Below, piece by piece: positions 38,764-49,342 of a stretch of 64,000 nucleotides of DNA. Within the stretch, counting starts at the first letter, position 1; each line of letters begins with the position of its first letter. The DNA lies in contig JAJTEK010000014.1 of NCBI GenBank assembly GCA_021299695.1, forward strand, positions 1 through 64,000, given 5' to 3'. The DNA is from Pirellula sp. Its GTDB lineage: Bacteria; Planctomycetota; Planctomycetia; Pirellulales; Pirellulaceae. Position numbers and translations under genes: made by a program. Under the pieces are notes generated by a model. The model ran no database searches. It was not told where the DNA came from and saw only the letters and a program-made list of their open reading frames with translations.

Positions 38764-40311
38764 ATGAAAAGCCTCATCCAAATCATTGAATCGCTCCGAA
38801 TCCTGTTTATTCGCAGCAATCTCCAAACCCGCATGGCGATGGTCTTTTGCACGGCGCTGCTTGCAGTTGGCCTGGGGCTCTTGGTCCAGAATGCCAACCT
38901 CCTTTCGAATCGGATGGAGTATTTGCTCGATGGCCAGGATTTTGCCCCCGAACAACTCGACCAATTCGAATTGGCTTTCAGCGGTGCTGGACTGCGGAAT
39001 TACGAACGGGTCGGAAACCGCATGCGTGTCCCAGCGAGCTCCAAGGATGCTTACCTCAAGGCGTTGGCTCAAGCCAAGTGCTTGCCGGTTCGCTTGGAAC
39101 AGGATATCGCAGGGTCGAGCGATCCTCTGCGGTTCCTCGAACCTAGGATCGTCGCGCAGGAACGCGAGCGCAAAGAGAGGATCATGCAGATCCAAAACAC
39201 GCTCAAGGAGTTCCCTTTCGTGCGCCAAGCCGTGGTGACTTACGACGAAAAAACCGAGGGCTTTTCGGCTGACAAAAAACGGGCAGCGACCGTCGCGATC
39301 CACCCGAAAAATAAACCTTATCTTTCTCGCACCGAACGCAGGAATATCCTGAGACTTGTCCATATGCACTTCCCAGGCCTGAGAGCCTCCGAAGTCGCAT
39401 TGGTCGACCTGGGCCTAGGTGAGACCTTCACCGAACCGAGCCTTGGCCAAAGCGATAGCCTTTGGACCGACCGACGCCGGGAGCACGAAGAGGACCTCAA
39501 ACGAAAAGCGACGGAACTATTGTTGGGCTACGGCGATGTGCAAATCGTCATTTCGAGCGAGCCGGTCGGCCCGATGGACTTGGTCGAAAAATCCTCGAAC
39601 ATCTCTTCGACAGGTAGTTCTGAAAACGACCCAAGCCCCACCTTGATCGCAAACCGCAAAGCTCGACTTAGCGAGTTTGTTTCGACCAACCCAACGGCCC
39701 AAACGCCAATTCTCTACAGCAGTCGCATCGCAGTCTCCATCCCTTCTTCCTACTACCATCGAGCCTATCGACAAACGTGGCTCGCTTCGGAAGGAAACAA
39801 CGATCCTGCGAACTCTGCCGATAGCTCTGACCCGTCCCTCGGTCCGACCATGTCGGCCGTCGCATCGCACATCCCGCCGATCACCCAACGGGCTTTGGAA
39901 CAAATCAAGACCCAGACGGTTCAAGTCGTTCGCGAGAAACTCACTCCATTGGTGGCCAACACGTGGATGACGAGCAAGGAAATCGAAGGCCGCATCAGCA
40001 TCACCGATCATTTCGATGCGATCGAACCGACTCCGATGGCCTCGAGTCCTTGGCAAGCCGCCAGGCTGTGGCTTGCCGAATCCTGGAAGACACTTGGGCT
40101 CTTCGGATTGGTGATGCTAGCAATGCTTCTGTTGCGTTCGGTCGCTGTCCAAAAAGCAAACGGCCCACCGCTTTTGGATCTCAGAGAGCAAGCCCCCTTG
40201 ATCGAAAACGATGAGCCGTTGCCGAAGCCTTCGTGGAAACTCCACGAAAAGATCCGATCGCAACCCGATCAGGTCGCATCGAGATTGGCCTCGTGGATCT
40301 CGCAAAACTAG
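38764..40311 (+). CDS. FliF-like (flagellar M-ring) protein
   Basis: Two TM helices flanking a large domain; YLLDGQDFAPEQLDQFELAFSGAGLRNYERVGNRMRVPASSKDAYLKALAQAKCLP (YscJ/FliF-like RBM pattern); C-terminal KIRSQPDQVASRLASWISQN resembles the FliG-binding tail. Confidence 0.65.
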   Translation: MKSLIQIIESLRILFIRSNLQTRMAMVFCTALLAVGLGLLVQNANLLSNRMEYLLDGQDFAPEQLDQFELAFSGAGLRNYERVGNRMRVPASSKDAYLKALAQAKCLPVRLEQDIAGSSDPLRFLEPRIVAQERERKERIMQIQNTLKEFPFVRQAVVTYDEKTEGFSADKKRAATVAIHPKNKPYLSRTERRNILRLVHMHFPGLRASEVALVDLGLGETFTEPSLGQSDSLWTDRRREHEEDLKRKATELLLGYGDVQIVISSEPVGPMDLVEKSSNISSTGSSENDPSPTLIANRKARLSEFVSTNPTAQTPILYSSRIAVSIPSSYYHRAYRQTWLASEGNNDPANSADSSDPSLGPTMSAVASHIPPITQRALEQIKTQTVQVVREKLTPLVANTWMTSKEIEGRISITDHFDAIEPTPMASSPWQAARLWLAESWKTLGLFGLVMLAMLLLRSVAVQKANGPPLLDLREQAPLIENDEPLPKPSWKLHEKIRSQPDQVASRLASWISQN

Positions 40312-40315
40312 AAGA

Positions 40316-40966
40316 TCAGTCCAGTTGGAACGATAATTCGCCAAGGAGGATCGGATCGGCCGCCATCCTGCCTAGTTCGTCTTGCGGGCGACGGTTTGCG
40401 TTGGTTTGCCAAGCGCGAACGGTGCTCAGTTCGGGCATCAGCTCGACGAGTTGATGCTTGAGCATATCGAGCATTCGGATCAAGCGTTTGCTCACGACGA
40501 TCTCTCGGACTGAGGCGACCGTTTTCATGATCTTGACCAAACTAGCTCGCGATTGGATCGATTCACAGATCGATAAATCGCGATCCATCAGCAGATGTTC
40601 GAGGGGAACCTCGAGGGCCTCTTTCCAGATATGGAGATCCTTGAGGCTGAGGTTCGCGCTGGGGCGTTCTTGGACCCGGAGCTCTCGCACCGGAAGTCCT
40701 GTTCTGCGAGAAATAGTTCGCAGCGATAATCCTTGCTGAACTCGCACCTCGGCGATTCGATTCAAAAGAAATCCCTGCTTGGATTCCGACATCTTTCTTG
40801 CAACCCGTTTCCGAGCAGCAGGCTGCCTGGGGGCAGTTTTCCTGCTCATGGGTTTCGAAAGTTGTGGTTTCCCGGCAGCGGATCTTTGATTCTTGGCGCT
40901 GGGGGGCGTTTCGGAAGGCTGGCCGTCCTGGGGTTGGCCGAAAGTAGGTGGGCTCTTTTTTTCCAT
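40316..40966 (-). CDS. HTH-containing regulator-like protein
   Basis: VRVQQGLSLRTISRRTGLPVRELRVQERPSANLSLKDLHIWKEALEVPLEHLL resembles an XRE-type HTH; basic N-terminus. Confidence 0.6.
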   Translation of the reverse strand: MEKKSPPTFGQPQDGQPSETPPSAKNQRSAAGKPQLSKPMSRKTAPRQPAARKRVARKMSESKQGFLLNRIAEVRVQQGLSLRTISRRTGLPVRELRVQERPSANLSLKDLHIWKEALEVPLEHLLMDRDLSICESIQSRASLVKIMKTVASVREIVVSKRLIRMLDMLKHQLVELMPELSTVRAWQTNANRRPQDELGRMAADPILLGELSFQLD

Positions 40967-41128
40967 GAGCTAAGACGAAATGCTAAGTTGCTTCGTCGGT
41001 ATCAGTGTGTGTTCTGACCCTTCCAGTGCCTATCGTTCGGGGCTGGGGCAAGTAAAGACAACCCCCCCAATTGGCAAATCTTTCCATTTTTTTCAAGCTT
41101 GCCCAGCTTCTTTGGGCTGGAGCTTGCC

Positions 41129-44017
41129 TTACGGTTGATTGGAGGGCTCATAGCTCGACATCGGCGGGCAGGCGCATACCAGGTTTCGGTCGCCGTAGAC
41201 ATTGTCGATCCGAGCGACCGAGGGCCAGTACTTCGAGCCTTTGGACTCGCGGTCCGGAACGGCAGCCAACTCTCGGGGGTAGCCCAAGCCGGACTCGGCC
41301 AGGATGTCCTGGAGTGTGTGGGGCGCATTTTTCAATGGATTATTGGTAGGATCCCAGTCCCCGGAGCGCACTTTGAGGTACTCGCCGTGGATCAGGATCA
41401 TCGCGCGGCAGAATCGTTCGAGCTCTTGGAGCGACTCGCTCTCGGTGGGCTCGATCATGAGGGTGCCGCCGACGGGGAAGGACATGGTCGGCGCATGGAA
41501 TCCGTAATCGATCAACCTCTTGGCGATGTCGTCGACTCCGATGTGCGCATCGCGGTCCATGGGTCGCGTGTCGATGATGCACTCGTGGGCGATAAGTCCA
41601 TCGTTTCCGGTGTAGAGGATGGGGTAGTAGTCTTTGAGCTTCCAAGCGACATAGTTGGCGCTCAAGATCGCAACTTGGGTGGCTCGTTTCAAGCCTTCGG
41701 CGCCCATCATCCGGATGTACATCCAGGAGATCGGAAGGATGCTAGCCGAGCCGAATGCCGAGGCTGAGACCATCGGTCCACGGCGTTGGGTATGAACGCC
41801 ATCGCGGGGCAGGAACGGTGCCAAGTGCTTTTTGACCCCGACGGGTCCGACCCCGGGTCCTCCTCCACCGTGGGGTATGCAGAAGGTTTTGTGGAGGTTC
41901 AAGTGCGAGACGTCCCCTCCGAACTTTCCGGGTCTTGCCACACCGACGAGCGCATTGAGGTTGGCGCCGTCGATGTAAACCTGTCCCCCTACCGCATGGA
42001 CTTTATCACAGATTGCTGTGACCCCTTCCTCGAACACGCCGTGGGTCGATGGGTAGGTGATCATGATCGCGGCGATTTTGGATCCATACTGCTGGATCTT
42101 TTGATCCAAGTCCAACAGGTCGACGTTTCCTTGGGAGTCGCATGCGACGACGACGACTTGCATGTTGGCCATCTGAGCGCTGGCTGGATTGGTACCGTGG
42201 GCCGAGCTTGGGATCAAGCAGATGTTTCGGTCCCCTTGGCCTTGCGATTCGTGGTATTGCATGATGGCCAGCAATCCTGCGTACTCGCCTTGGGAGCCGG
42301 CGTTGGGTTGCAAGGAGATCTCGTCGTATCCGGTCGCTTCGCACAGCATCGCTTCGAGTTGATCGATCAAGATCCGATAACCTTCGGTCTGATCGGCTGG
42401 GGCCATCGGGTGGATGGCATTGAATTCGGGCCAGGTCACCCCGGTCAATTCGGAGGCGGAGTTGAGTTTCATGGTGCATGAACCCAACGGGATCATGGCG
42501 CGATCCAAGGCGATGTCCTTATCGGACAAGGATCTCACGTAGCGCATCATTTCGGTTTCGCTTCGATACCGATGGAAGACTTCTTGGGTCAGGACGGTAT
42601 CGGAGCGGAAGGTATCTTCCTGCAGGGTGCATGAATCGTCGTGGTGGAGTTGCTCGATGCCTAGGGCTTTGGCCACCAGCGCGACGTCTTGGTCGGTAGT
42701 GGTCTCATCGAAACTGACCCCTAGCGTATCTGCATCGAGTTTGCGTAGATTTATTCCGAGATTCACAGCGGCTTGGATCAACGCATCGGCCCGACCGGGG
42801 ACTTCGATCGCTAGTGTGTCGAAGAATCGGTCGCTTTTGCATTTCAGGCCAGCGGCTTTGAGGGTGCGAAAGAGCCTCGAGGTTTTTCGATGGGTTCGCA
42901 AGGCGATTTGCCGTAGTCCCTCTGGGCCGTGGTAGCAGGCATAGAGTGTCGCGAGGATCGCAAGGAGGGCTTGGGCCGTGCAGATGTTCGAGGTGGCTTT
43001 TTCCCGACGGATGTGTTGCTCGCGGGTTTGAAGCGCCAGGCGATAAGCTCGATTGCCATGCCGGTCGATCGATTGGCCGACCAAACGCCCAGGGATCGTT
43101 CGTTTAAGCGAGTCGCGGGTGGCAAAAAAAGCCGCGTGAGGGCCGCCAAACCCCAGCGGGATGCCGAAGCGTTGCGAGGACCCAACGGCCACATCGGCGC
43201 CCAGGGCACCCGGGGACTCCAGGAGCATCAGCGAGAGCAAGTCGGTCGCTAGGATCACCAAAACCGAGTGCTTCTTGGCACTTGCGATCCAGTCCTTTGG
43301 ACAGAGGACTCGGCCATCGGTTGTCGGATATTGGGCCAATACGCCAAAGACGTTTTCCCAAGAATCCGGGCCGACGGTCTCATCGAACTCGACGACCTGG
43401 ACATCCAACGCGGTTGCGCGAGTACGCACGACGTCGATCGTCTGTGGATGGCACCATTTGGAGATCAAAAATCGCTTGCCTGTTTTCGCGTTTCTTAGGG
43501 CAAAGGCCATGGCTTCTGCTGCTGCTGTGGCTTCGTCCAGCAGCGACGCATTGGCGATATCCATGCCGGTCAATTCGCACACCATGGTCTGGTAGTAGAA
43601 CAGAACTTCCAGGCGACCTTGGGAGATCTCGGGCTGGTAGGGGGTGTAAGCGGTGTACCAAGCTGGATTTTCGAGCACGTTGCGTTGGAGGACTTTCGGA
43701 AGGTAGGCGTTGTAGTAGCCCGCACCGATCCATGATTTGAGGATTCGGTTCTTGCTGGCGATCTGATGGAGTTGAGCCAGGGCCTCTTCTTCGCTCAGGG
43801 CTTGTGCGAGATTCATCGGACTAAGGTCCAGGATGCGTTCTGGGATCACGCGTTGGGTCAGTTCGTCGAGGCTCGTATAGCCGAGCTTGCCTAGCATCTC
43901 TTGAATTTCGTCCTCGCGGGGGCCGATGTGTCGGCCGACAAACGGCGCGTAGGCATGCCCAGGCGCGGAGGAATGCACGGGCGCGGGGGTTTTCGAAGCA
44001 GGATGGGCTGAGTTCAT
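41129..44017 (-). CDS. gcvP: Glycine dehydrogenase (decarboxylating), P-protein
   Basis: [22 protein letters not shown]...[12 protein letters not shown]...[10 protein letters not shown]...[51 protein letters not shown] extension to 44215 is riboswitch leader, not protein. Confidence 0.97.
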   Translation of the reverse strand: MNSAHPASKTPAPVHSSAPGHAYAPFVGRHIGPREDEIQEMLGKLGYTSLDELTQRVIPERILDLSPMNLAQALSEEEALAQLHQIASKNRILKSWIGAGYYNAYLPKVLQRNVLENPAWYTAYTPYQPEISQGRLEVLFYYQTMVCELTGMDIANASLLDEATAAAEAMAFALRNAKTGKRFLISKWCHPQTIDVVRTRATALDVQVVEFDETVGPDSWENVFGVLAQYPTTDGRVLCPKDWIASAKKHSVLVILATDLLSLMLLESPGALGADVAVGSSQRFGIPLGFGGPHAAFFATRDSLKRTIPGRLVGQSIDRHGNRAYRLALQTREQHIRREKATSNICTAQALLAILATLYACYHGPEGLRQIALRTHRKTSRLFRTLKAAGLKCKSDRFFDTLAIEVPGRADALIQAAVNLGINLRKLDADTLGVSFDETTTDQDVALVAKALGIEQLHHDDSCTLQEDTFRSDTVLTQEVFHRYRSETEMMRYVRSLSDKDIALDRAMIPLGSCTMKLNSASELTGVTWPEFNAIHPMAPADQTEGYRILIDQLEAMLCEATGYDEISLQPNAGSQGEYAGLLAIMQYHESQGQGDRNICLIPSSAHGTNPASAQMANMQVVVVACDSQGNVDLLDLDQKIQQYGSKIAAIMITYPSTHGVFEEGVTAICDKVHAVGGQVYIDGANLNALVGVARPGKFGGDVSHLNLHKTFCIPHGGGGPGVGPVGVKKHLAPFLPRDGVHTQRRGPMVSASAFGSASILPISWMYIRMMGAEGLKRATQVAILSANYVAWKLKDYYPILYTGNDGLIAHECIIDTRPMDRDAHIGVDDIAKRLIDYGFHAPTMSFPVGGTLMIEPTESESLQELERFCRAMILIHGEYLKVRSGDWDPTNNPLKNAPHTLQDILAESGLGYPRELAAVPDRESKGSKYWPSVARIDNVYGDRNLVCACPPMSSYEPSNQP

Positions 44018-44104
44018 GAGCGGGTCGAATTGGGGGGTTAGGGTACAAGTTCCCCGGGTCGGCGGAGGACGGATTCGCTTTTGCAAAACGCGTCGAACGC
44101 TTGT

Positions 44105-44345
44105 CGGTTGCTTGCCCCTCTGTCCAATTGACCTGAGAGATTCACCTTTCCGAAACACCTGGCGATGAGCCGTAGTGTCCAGACCGGTTTGCCCCTTCGG
44201 TGGGTCGCCTAGCATACTAAGTCGACCGCTCTCCAGAGATTCTGTATCGGTCCAGCGGTCCTTTTGCCTGAGTGTTTGTGGGACACTTTACACCTTCGGC
44301 GGTTCCTAAGAACTCTCTTGCGCTGAACGTTCAGAGATCTCTTTA
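44105..44345 (-). ncRNA. Tandem glycine riboswitch upstream of gcvP
   Basis: Reverse complement reads ...GCAAGAGAGTTCTTAGGAACCGCCGAAGGTGTAAA...CTCAGGCAAAAGGACCGCTGGACC...ATCTCTGGAGAGCGG (aptamer 1) then ...GCGACCCACCGAAGGGGCAAACC...GGTGAATCTCTCAGGTCAATTGGACAGAGGGGC (aptamer 2), matching glycine riboswitch core motifs twice. Confidence 0.9.
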
Positions 44346-44400
44346 TAGTAACCTAAATCCCAATCGACTTCAACACTTGCTTTTTTAGGAAACGAGCTAT

Positions 44401-45459
44401 TTAGGAACGCTTGGACCGATGGAGTTCTTCGCTTTGGATCATCTCGTGAAGGATCTGCTCCAATCCGATACGGACTCGCCATTCGGGATAGTCTCGCTCC
44501 AGTTTTCTGCAGTCGGAAATGTAGCAAATGTGGTCGCCGACTCGGTTTTGATCGCTCAGACGTACTTCGAGCCGATAAGGACTGAGCTTTTCGATCCAAT
44601 CGATGCATTCGAGCACCGAAGCAGAGTTTGCTCGCCCTCCCCCAAGATTGTAAACCTCCCCAGGACGCGGATTTCGCCAAAATGCCTCCAACGCAGCGAC
44701 CACATCCGTGCTGTCGATCTGATCTCGCACCTGCTTGCCTCCATACCCGAAGATCGTATAGGGTTTTCCATAGACTGCGACGTGGACTAAATAGGATAGA
44801 AACCCATGCAACTCCACGCCGCAGTGGGCCCGGCCTGTCAAGCATCCACCCCGAAACACCCCGACCTTGAGCCCATAGTACTTGCCGTACTCCTGGGCCA
44901 TCACATCGGCGGCGGTCTTCGATGCACCAAAGACCGAATGCAAGGTCCGATCGATACGACAGGTCTCGTCGATCCCATGGTAATCCTCTCTGCGGGAATA
45001 GTCGAACCGGGTCGCATGCTCGATCATCGGCACCTCGTTGGGCGCATCTCCATAGACTTTGTTGGTGCTCATGTGGCAGAACACAGCGTCCGGAGAATGA
45101 CGCCTTACTCCCTCGAGCATGTTGAGCGTTCCGACGGCGTTGACCTCAAAGTCGACCAACGGAATCTCTCTGGCTTTGTCGTGCGAGGGTTGCGCAGCGC
45201 AGTGGATGACCAGCTCGGGGCGGTGCTTGGCTATCAATTCGAAAATCGCCTCGCGATCTCTTACGTCGATCGCATGCGATTCAAATCGCTTGGTCTGCGC
45301 TTTGAGCAACTCAAGATTCCTGAGCGTGCTGCCCTGGTCCCCAAAGAACACCCCCCGCATGTCGTTGTCGACACCGATGACCTGCGCTCCTTGGGCATCC
45401 CAATGCCTTACGGCCGTCGAACCGATCAGTCCGCTAGATCCTGTGACCAAGACTTTCAT
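44401..45459 (-). CDS. NAD-dependent epimerase, CDP-paratose 2-epimerase-like
   Basis: MKVLVTGSSGLIGSTAVRHWDAQGAQVIGVDNDMRGVFFGDQGST...STNKVYGDAPNEVP...FRGGCLTGRAHCGVELHGFLSYLV. Confidence 0.88.
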   Translation of the reverse strand: MKVLVTGSSGLIGSTAVRHWDAQGAQVIGVDNDMRGVFFGDQGSTLRNLELLKAQTKRFESHAIDVRDREAIFELIAKHRPELVIHCAAQPSHDKAREIPLVDFEVNAVGTLNMLEGVRRHSPDAVFCHMSTNKVYGDAPNEVPMIEHATRFDYSRREDYHGIDETCRIDRTLHSVFGASKTAADVMAQEYGKYYGLKVGVFRGGCLTGRAHCGVELHGFLSYLVHVAVYGKPYTIFGYGGKQVRDQIDSTDVVAALEAFWRNPRPGEVYNLGGGRANSASVLECIDWIEKLSPYRLEVRLSDQNRVGDHICYISDCRKLERDYPEWRVRIGLEQILHEMIQSEELHRSKRS

Positions 45460-45465
45460 AAGGCA

Positions 45466-46731
45466 TCAGTCCCGGAACCGATCGACCGAGGCGTGCTCAA
45501 GGTCAATGCTCGTCGGCTCGCCACTGAGGATCTGACCGACGAGCTCGCCGGTGATGGGTCCGAGGCTCACACCCATCATCGCATGCCCTGTGGCGACCAC
45601 AAGATTTCTGAGCCCTTTGGGGCGACCGATGTAAGGCAAACCATCCGGCGATACGGGCCGCAGACCGACCCACGGCTCAATTCCCTCGAAGTGCGAAGAC
45701 TTGAACTTGGGCATGTACTGCGGAATGCTCTTTAAAATCCCACTCAATCGCCTCGGATCGATCGATTCGTTGAGTTCCCCAAGCTGCATCGTGCCGCCGA
45801 AGCGAAGCGACGATCCGATCGGAGTGACGGCTACCTTGGATTCCACCAAGATCGAACAGACCTTGGGCAACTCCACCGGATCCGGAAGCGTCAGCGAATA
45901 ACCCTTGCCCGGTTGCATCGGGATCTTCAACCCCAAAGGCCGCGACATGCCATCGGACCACACGCCCGTGCTGAGCACGAATTCGTCGGCTTGAAACTCC
46001 CCTTTACTCGTCCGAACGGCCCGAAGCGATCCGGATTGCTCGTCCCATCCGACCACGTGTTCTCCATAGACGAATTTTCCACCAAGCGATTCAATTTTGC
46101 TCCGCAATGAAGCGATCAATTGGCCAGGATTTAAATGGCAATCCTTGGGGTAGTACACACTCCCTCGGACCGTCATGGTGATGTTTGGATCCAAGGCCGC
46201 TGTCTCTTGAGAATTGAGTACCGATGCTGGGATCCCAAGCTCTCGGGCCTTGTGGGCCAACTCAGCCTCCTCCTCGAGACCATGGTCGCTCTTGCAGAGC
46301 ATCAACAAACCACGCGTGGCAAGCGAACAGTCAATCCCTTCGTCTTGCCACTGGCAATAAAGTTCGCGAGATGCTAGATGCATTTCTTTCAAAAGGACAG
46401 ATCCGGCAGTCACCTGATCTTTGTGGGTCGCCATGTAGAAACGCATCCCCCACTTCATCAAATCCCAGCTCAAGCGAGGTTGCACATAGAACGGACTCTC
46501 CGGGTCCCGCATCCATCGTAGCCCCTGAGAGATCACTCCGGGTTGAGCCAAGGGTGCAAAGTGACTCGGTACTACCATTCCCGAATTCCCAAAGGAGCAG
46601 TTTTCAATGTGCTCCGCGTTGCGGTCTAGCACCGTCACGTCGTATCCTCGACGCAACGCCGAGAGCGCTGAAGACAAACCGATGATGCCGTTTCCGATAA
46701 TCAAGACGCGTTTGGTCATTCCCATTGCCAA
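45466..46731 (-). CDS. FAD-dependent D-amino acid dehydrogenase (DadA-like)
   Basis: RVLIIGNGIIGLSSALSALRRGYDVTVLDRN...LSTGVWSDGMSRPLGLKIPMQPGKGYSLT...GLRPVSPDGLPYIGRPKGLRNLVVATGHAMMGVSLGPITGELV. Confidence 0.92.
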   Translation of the reverse strand: MAMGMTKRVLIIGNGIIGLSSALSALRRGYDVTVLDRNAEHIENCSFGNSGMVVPSHFAPLAQPGVISQGLRWMRDPESPFYVQPRLSWDLMKWGMRFYMATHKDQVTAGSVLLKEMHLASRELYCQWQDEGIDCSLATRGLLMLCKSDHGLEEEAELAHKARELGIPASVLNSQETAALDPNITMTVRGSVYYPKDCHLNPGQLIASLRSKIESLGGKFVYGEHVVGWDEQSGSLRAVRTSKGEFQADEFVLSTGVWSDGMSRPLGLKIPMQPGKGYSLTLPDPVELPKVCSILVESKVAVTPIGSSLRFGGTMQLGELNESIDPRRLSGILKSIPQYMPKFKSSHFEGIEPWVGLRPVSPDGLPYIGRPKGLRNLVVATGHAMMGVSLGPITGELVGQILSGEPTSIDLEHASVDRFRD

Positions 46732-46767
46732 TCTATCCTCGTGCGAATCCTAAGTTGCTGCTGTGGT

Positions 46768-47910
46768 TTATACTCGATCTTCATCGTTGGTTGTACCGGC
46801 CAAGCGCCGACGTTGCTCGACCAAGAAAGAATGGTAATCACCCCGCTCGATCGCTTGCCTAGCCCGGTGCATCAATCGCTGATAAAACGTCAAATTGTGA
46901 ATGGATAGCAAGGTCGGACCGAGCATCTCGTCGGCTTGGAACAAATGACGAATATACGCCCTGCTGTGCCGACAAGCGATGCAAGGACAGTCGGCCTCGA
47001 TCGGAGTTGGGTCCTCAGCATGGCACTGGTTCCGCATCCGAAGCGGTCCGTCGGCTGTAAACGCAAGCGCGTTTCGCCCATTTCGCGTCGGCATCACACA
47101 ATCGAACATGTCCACCCCACGCGCGACCCCCTCGACCAAATCGATCGGTCGTCCCACCCCCATCAAATAACGGGGCTGGTCCGCAGGCAAAACCGGACAC
47201 ACCTCCTGGAGCATCCGGTACATCTCTGCGGGCGGCTCTCCGACACTCAATCCACCGATGGCATAGCCGTCGAACCCGATCTGCTGCAATCCCTCGGCAC
47301 TCTGGCAACGCAATCCTGCATCGAGTCCCCCCTGGACGATCCCAAACATCGCCTGATCGCTTCGAGTTCTAGCCTCCTGGCATCGTCGCGCCCAACGCAA
47401 CGAACGCTCCATCGCGTCGCGAACCTCTTGAATGCTCGCTGGCAAGGCAACCACATGATCGAGCACCATGGCGATGTCGCTGCCGAGCTCCTGCTGGATC
47501 CGTACGGAATCCTCAGGCCGCAAATGCACCATCGAGCCATCCAAATGCGACTTGAACGTCGCACCATCCTCGCCAACCTTGGTCATGTCCCCGAGCGAGA
47601 AAATCTGAAACCCTCCACTGTCGGTCAAAATCGGTCGATCCCAACCCATGAAACGATGCAACCCCCCCAAATCAGCCACCCGCCGACTCCCCGGACGCAA
47701 CGCCAAATGGTAGGTGTTGCCCAATAGAATGTCTGCACCGGTGGCCAAAATCTGATCGATCGAAAGGCCCTTGACCGTCCCCTGGGTCCCGACTGGCATA
47801 AATGCCGGCGTCTGGACTTGGCCATGCGGTAAGCTCAAAACCCCCCGACGTGCCGAAGTCGACGGGTCCTCGGCAATCAATTCAAAGGGGAATCGCGGGT
47901 TGTAAACCAT
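46768..47910 (-). CDS. tgt: tRNA-guanine(34) transglycosylase
   Basis: [87 protein letters not shown]. Confidence 0.97.
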   Translation of the reverse strand: MVYNPRFPFELIAEDPSTSARRGVLSLPHGQVQTPAFMPVGTQGTVKGLSIDQILATGADILLGNTYHLALRPGSRRVADLGGLHRFMGWDRPILTDSGGFQIFSLGDMTKVGEDGATFKSHLDGSMVHLRPEDSVRIQQELGSDIAMVLDHVVALPASIQEVRDAMERSLRWARRCQEARTRSDQAMFGIVQGGLDAGLRCQSAEGLQQIGFDGYAIGGLSVGEPPAEMYRMLQEVCPVLPADQPRYLMGVGRPIDLVEGVARGVDMFDCVMPTRNGRNALAFTADGPLRMRNQCHAEDPTPIEADCPCIACRHSRAYIRHLFQADEMLGPTLLSIHNLTFYQRLMHRARQAIERGDYHSFLVEQRRRLAGTTNDEDRV

Positions 47911-48172
47911 ATTCGAGCAAATATCCAATCAAATGGTGGAGCGACCCATCGGGCAAATCATTTTGGAATCCCAGAGTTTGGAAATCCCATGCGTTGCGGA
48001 TTTTAAACCAGCCTTACGCTTCGCCAACATCGATTCGCGAAATCCCTGAGCAACTTTCCAAGAGTTTCCCGGCTAGACGTATCGCATACCCTATGATTGC
48101 CTAAAATCGCGCCAAGCAAACCTAACCGACCCCCTACCTCCACAGACACTTCTAGCGAGCCGTGACTTTCCT

Positions 48173-49258
48173 ATGAATCTCTCAAGAAATCTCGCCACAG
48201 TATCCGAGAGCCCCACTTTTTCATCCCTCTTGGCACCAGTTTCCAGCATTGCCATAGGGTCGATGATCGGGCTCTTGGCCTGCCTCGGGATCCTGGTCTC
48301 GGCAGGCTGCGAGTCGAAACCCAAGTCCAACACCTCGGCCGTTTCGGACTCCAAGCAGCCCTTGACCAAAGTCGCTTTGGTATTGAACTGGTACCCCGAG
48401 GCCGAGCACGGCGGCTTTTACGCAGCCAAAGTCCACGGCATCTTCGAAAAGTACGGGCTGGACGTCGAAATCCAGCCCGGTGGTAAAACCACCGTCGTGC
48501 CTCAGACCCTGACACTCGGGCGCGCTGAGTTCGGAGTGATCAATGCCGACGATGTCCTCATGGCCCGAAATCAACAAGCCCCCATCGTGGCCTTGATGGC
48601 ACCTATCCAAAAAGGACCTCGATGCATTATGGTCCGCGCCGATTCGGGCATCCGAACCTTCGAGGAACTCAAAAACATCACCCTCCAAATCGATTCTGGA
48701 CGGCCGTATGTCCCGTTCCTCAAAAGCAAAGGCCTGCTAGACGATTCGGTCAAACTCGCTCCTTACTTCGGCAGCGTCGCCCAAATCGTCGCTGGACCTG
48801 GATTTGCAGCCCAAGGCTATTCGTTCAGCGAACCGTTCATGGCCAAAGAGCAAGGGATCGAAGTCCATCAGTTGATGATGTCCGATATCGGATACAACCC
48901 CTATGCAAGCCTCTTGGTCAGCACCGAATCCTACGTCAAAGACCATGCCGATATCAGCCAACGGATGGTCAAAGCCTGCGTCGAAGGCTGGCAAAAATAC
49001 TTGAGCGATCCTCAAGAGACCAACGCCGTGATCTTGGCCGCCAACAAACAAGGACTCACCAAGGAGGCCCTCGAATACGGTGTCGAGGCGCTCAGGCCAT
49101 TGTGTTATGAGAACAACGACATGAGCCTCATCGGGGCGATGAACACCGAACGCTGGTCGCAACTAGCCCAAACCCTTGTCGATCTGAAATTGATCGATCC
49201 GGCCAACCTCAATGTCCCTGCTTCCTTCTCAAGCCAGTACTTGGCCCCTAGCCCATAA
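48173..49258 (+). CDS. ABC transporter substrate-binding lipoprotein, NMT1/THI5-like
   Basis: Lipobox LVSAGC; KVALVLNWYPEAEHGGFYAAKVHGIFEKYGLDVEIQPGG...FGVINADDVLMARNQ. Confidence 0.9.
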   Translation: MNLSRNLATVSESPTFSSLLAPVSSIAIGSMIGLLACLGILVSAGCESKPKSNTSAVSDSKQPLTKVALVLNWYPEAEHGGFYAAKVHGIFEKYGLDVEIQPGGKTTVVPQTLTLGRAEFGVINADDVLMARNQQAPIVALMAPIQKGPRCIMVRADSGIRTFEELKNITLQIDSGRPYVPFLKSKGLLDDSVKLAPYFGSVAQIVAGPGFAAQGYSFSEPFMAKEQGIEVHQLMMSDIGYNPYASLLVSTESYVKDHADISQRMVKACVEGWQKYLSDPQETNAVILAANKQGLTKEALEYGVEALRPLCYENNDMSLIGAMNTERWSQLAQTLVDLKLIDPANLNVPASFSSQYLAPSP

Positions 49259-49342
49259 GCCCCAAGAGTCGGCGGCTGGCCGTTCCCCGAGGACGCCCAA
49301 AAGGCCAATCGCATCGGTAGCGACTCCTAGAACTGCCTCTTT

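Noticed and set aside
41786-42481. Plus-strand ORF of 231 aa
   Set aside because: Antisense to gcvP.
44806-45735. Plus-strand ORF of 309 aa
   Set aside because: Antisense across the epimerase and DadA-like genes, both with strong family motifs.
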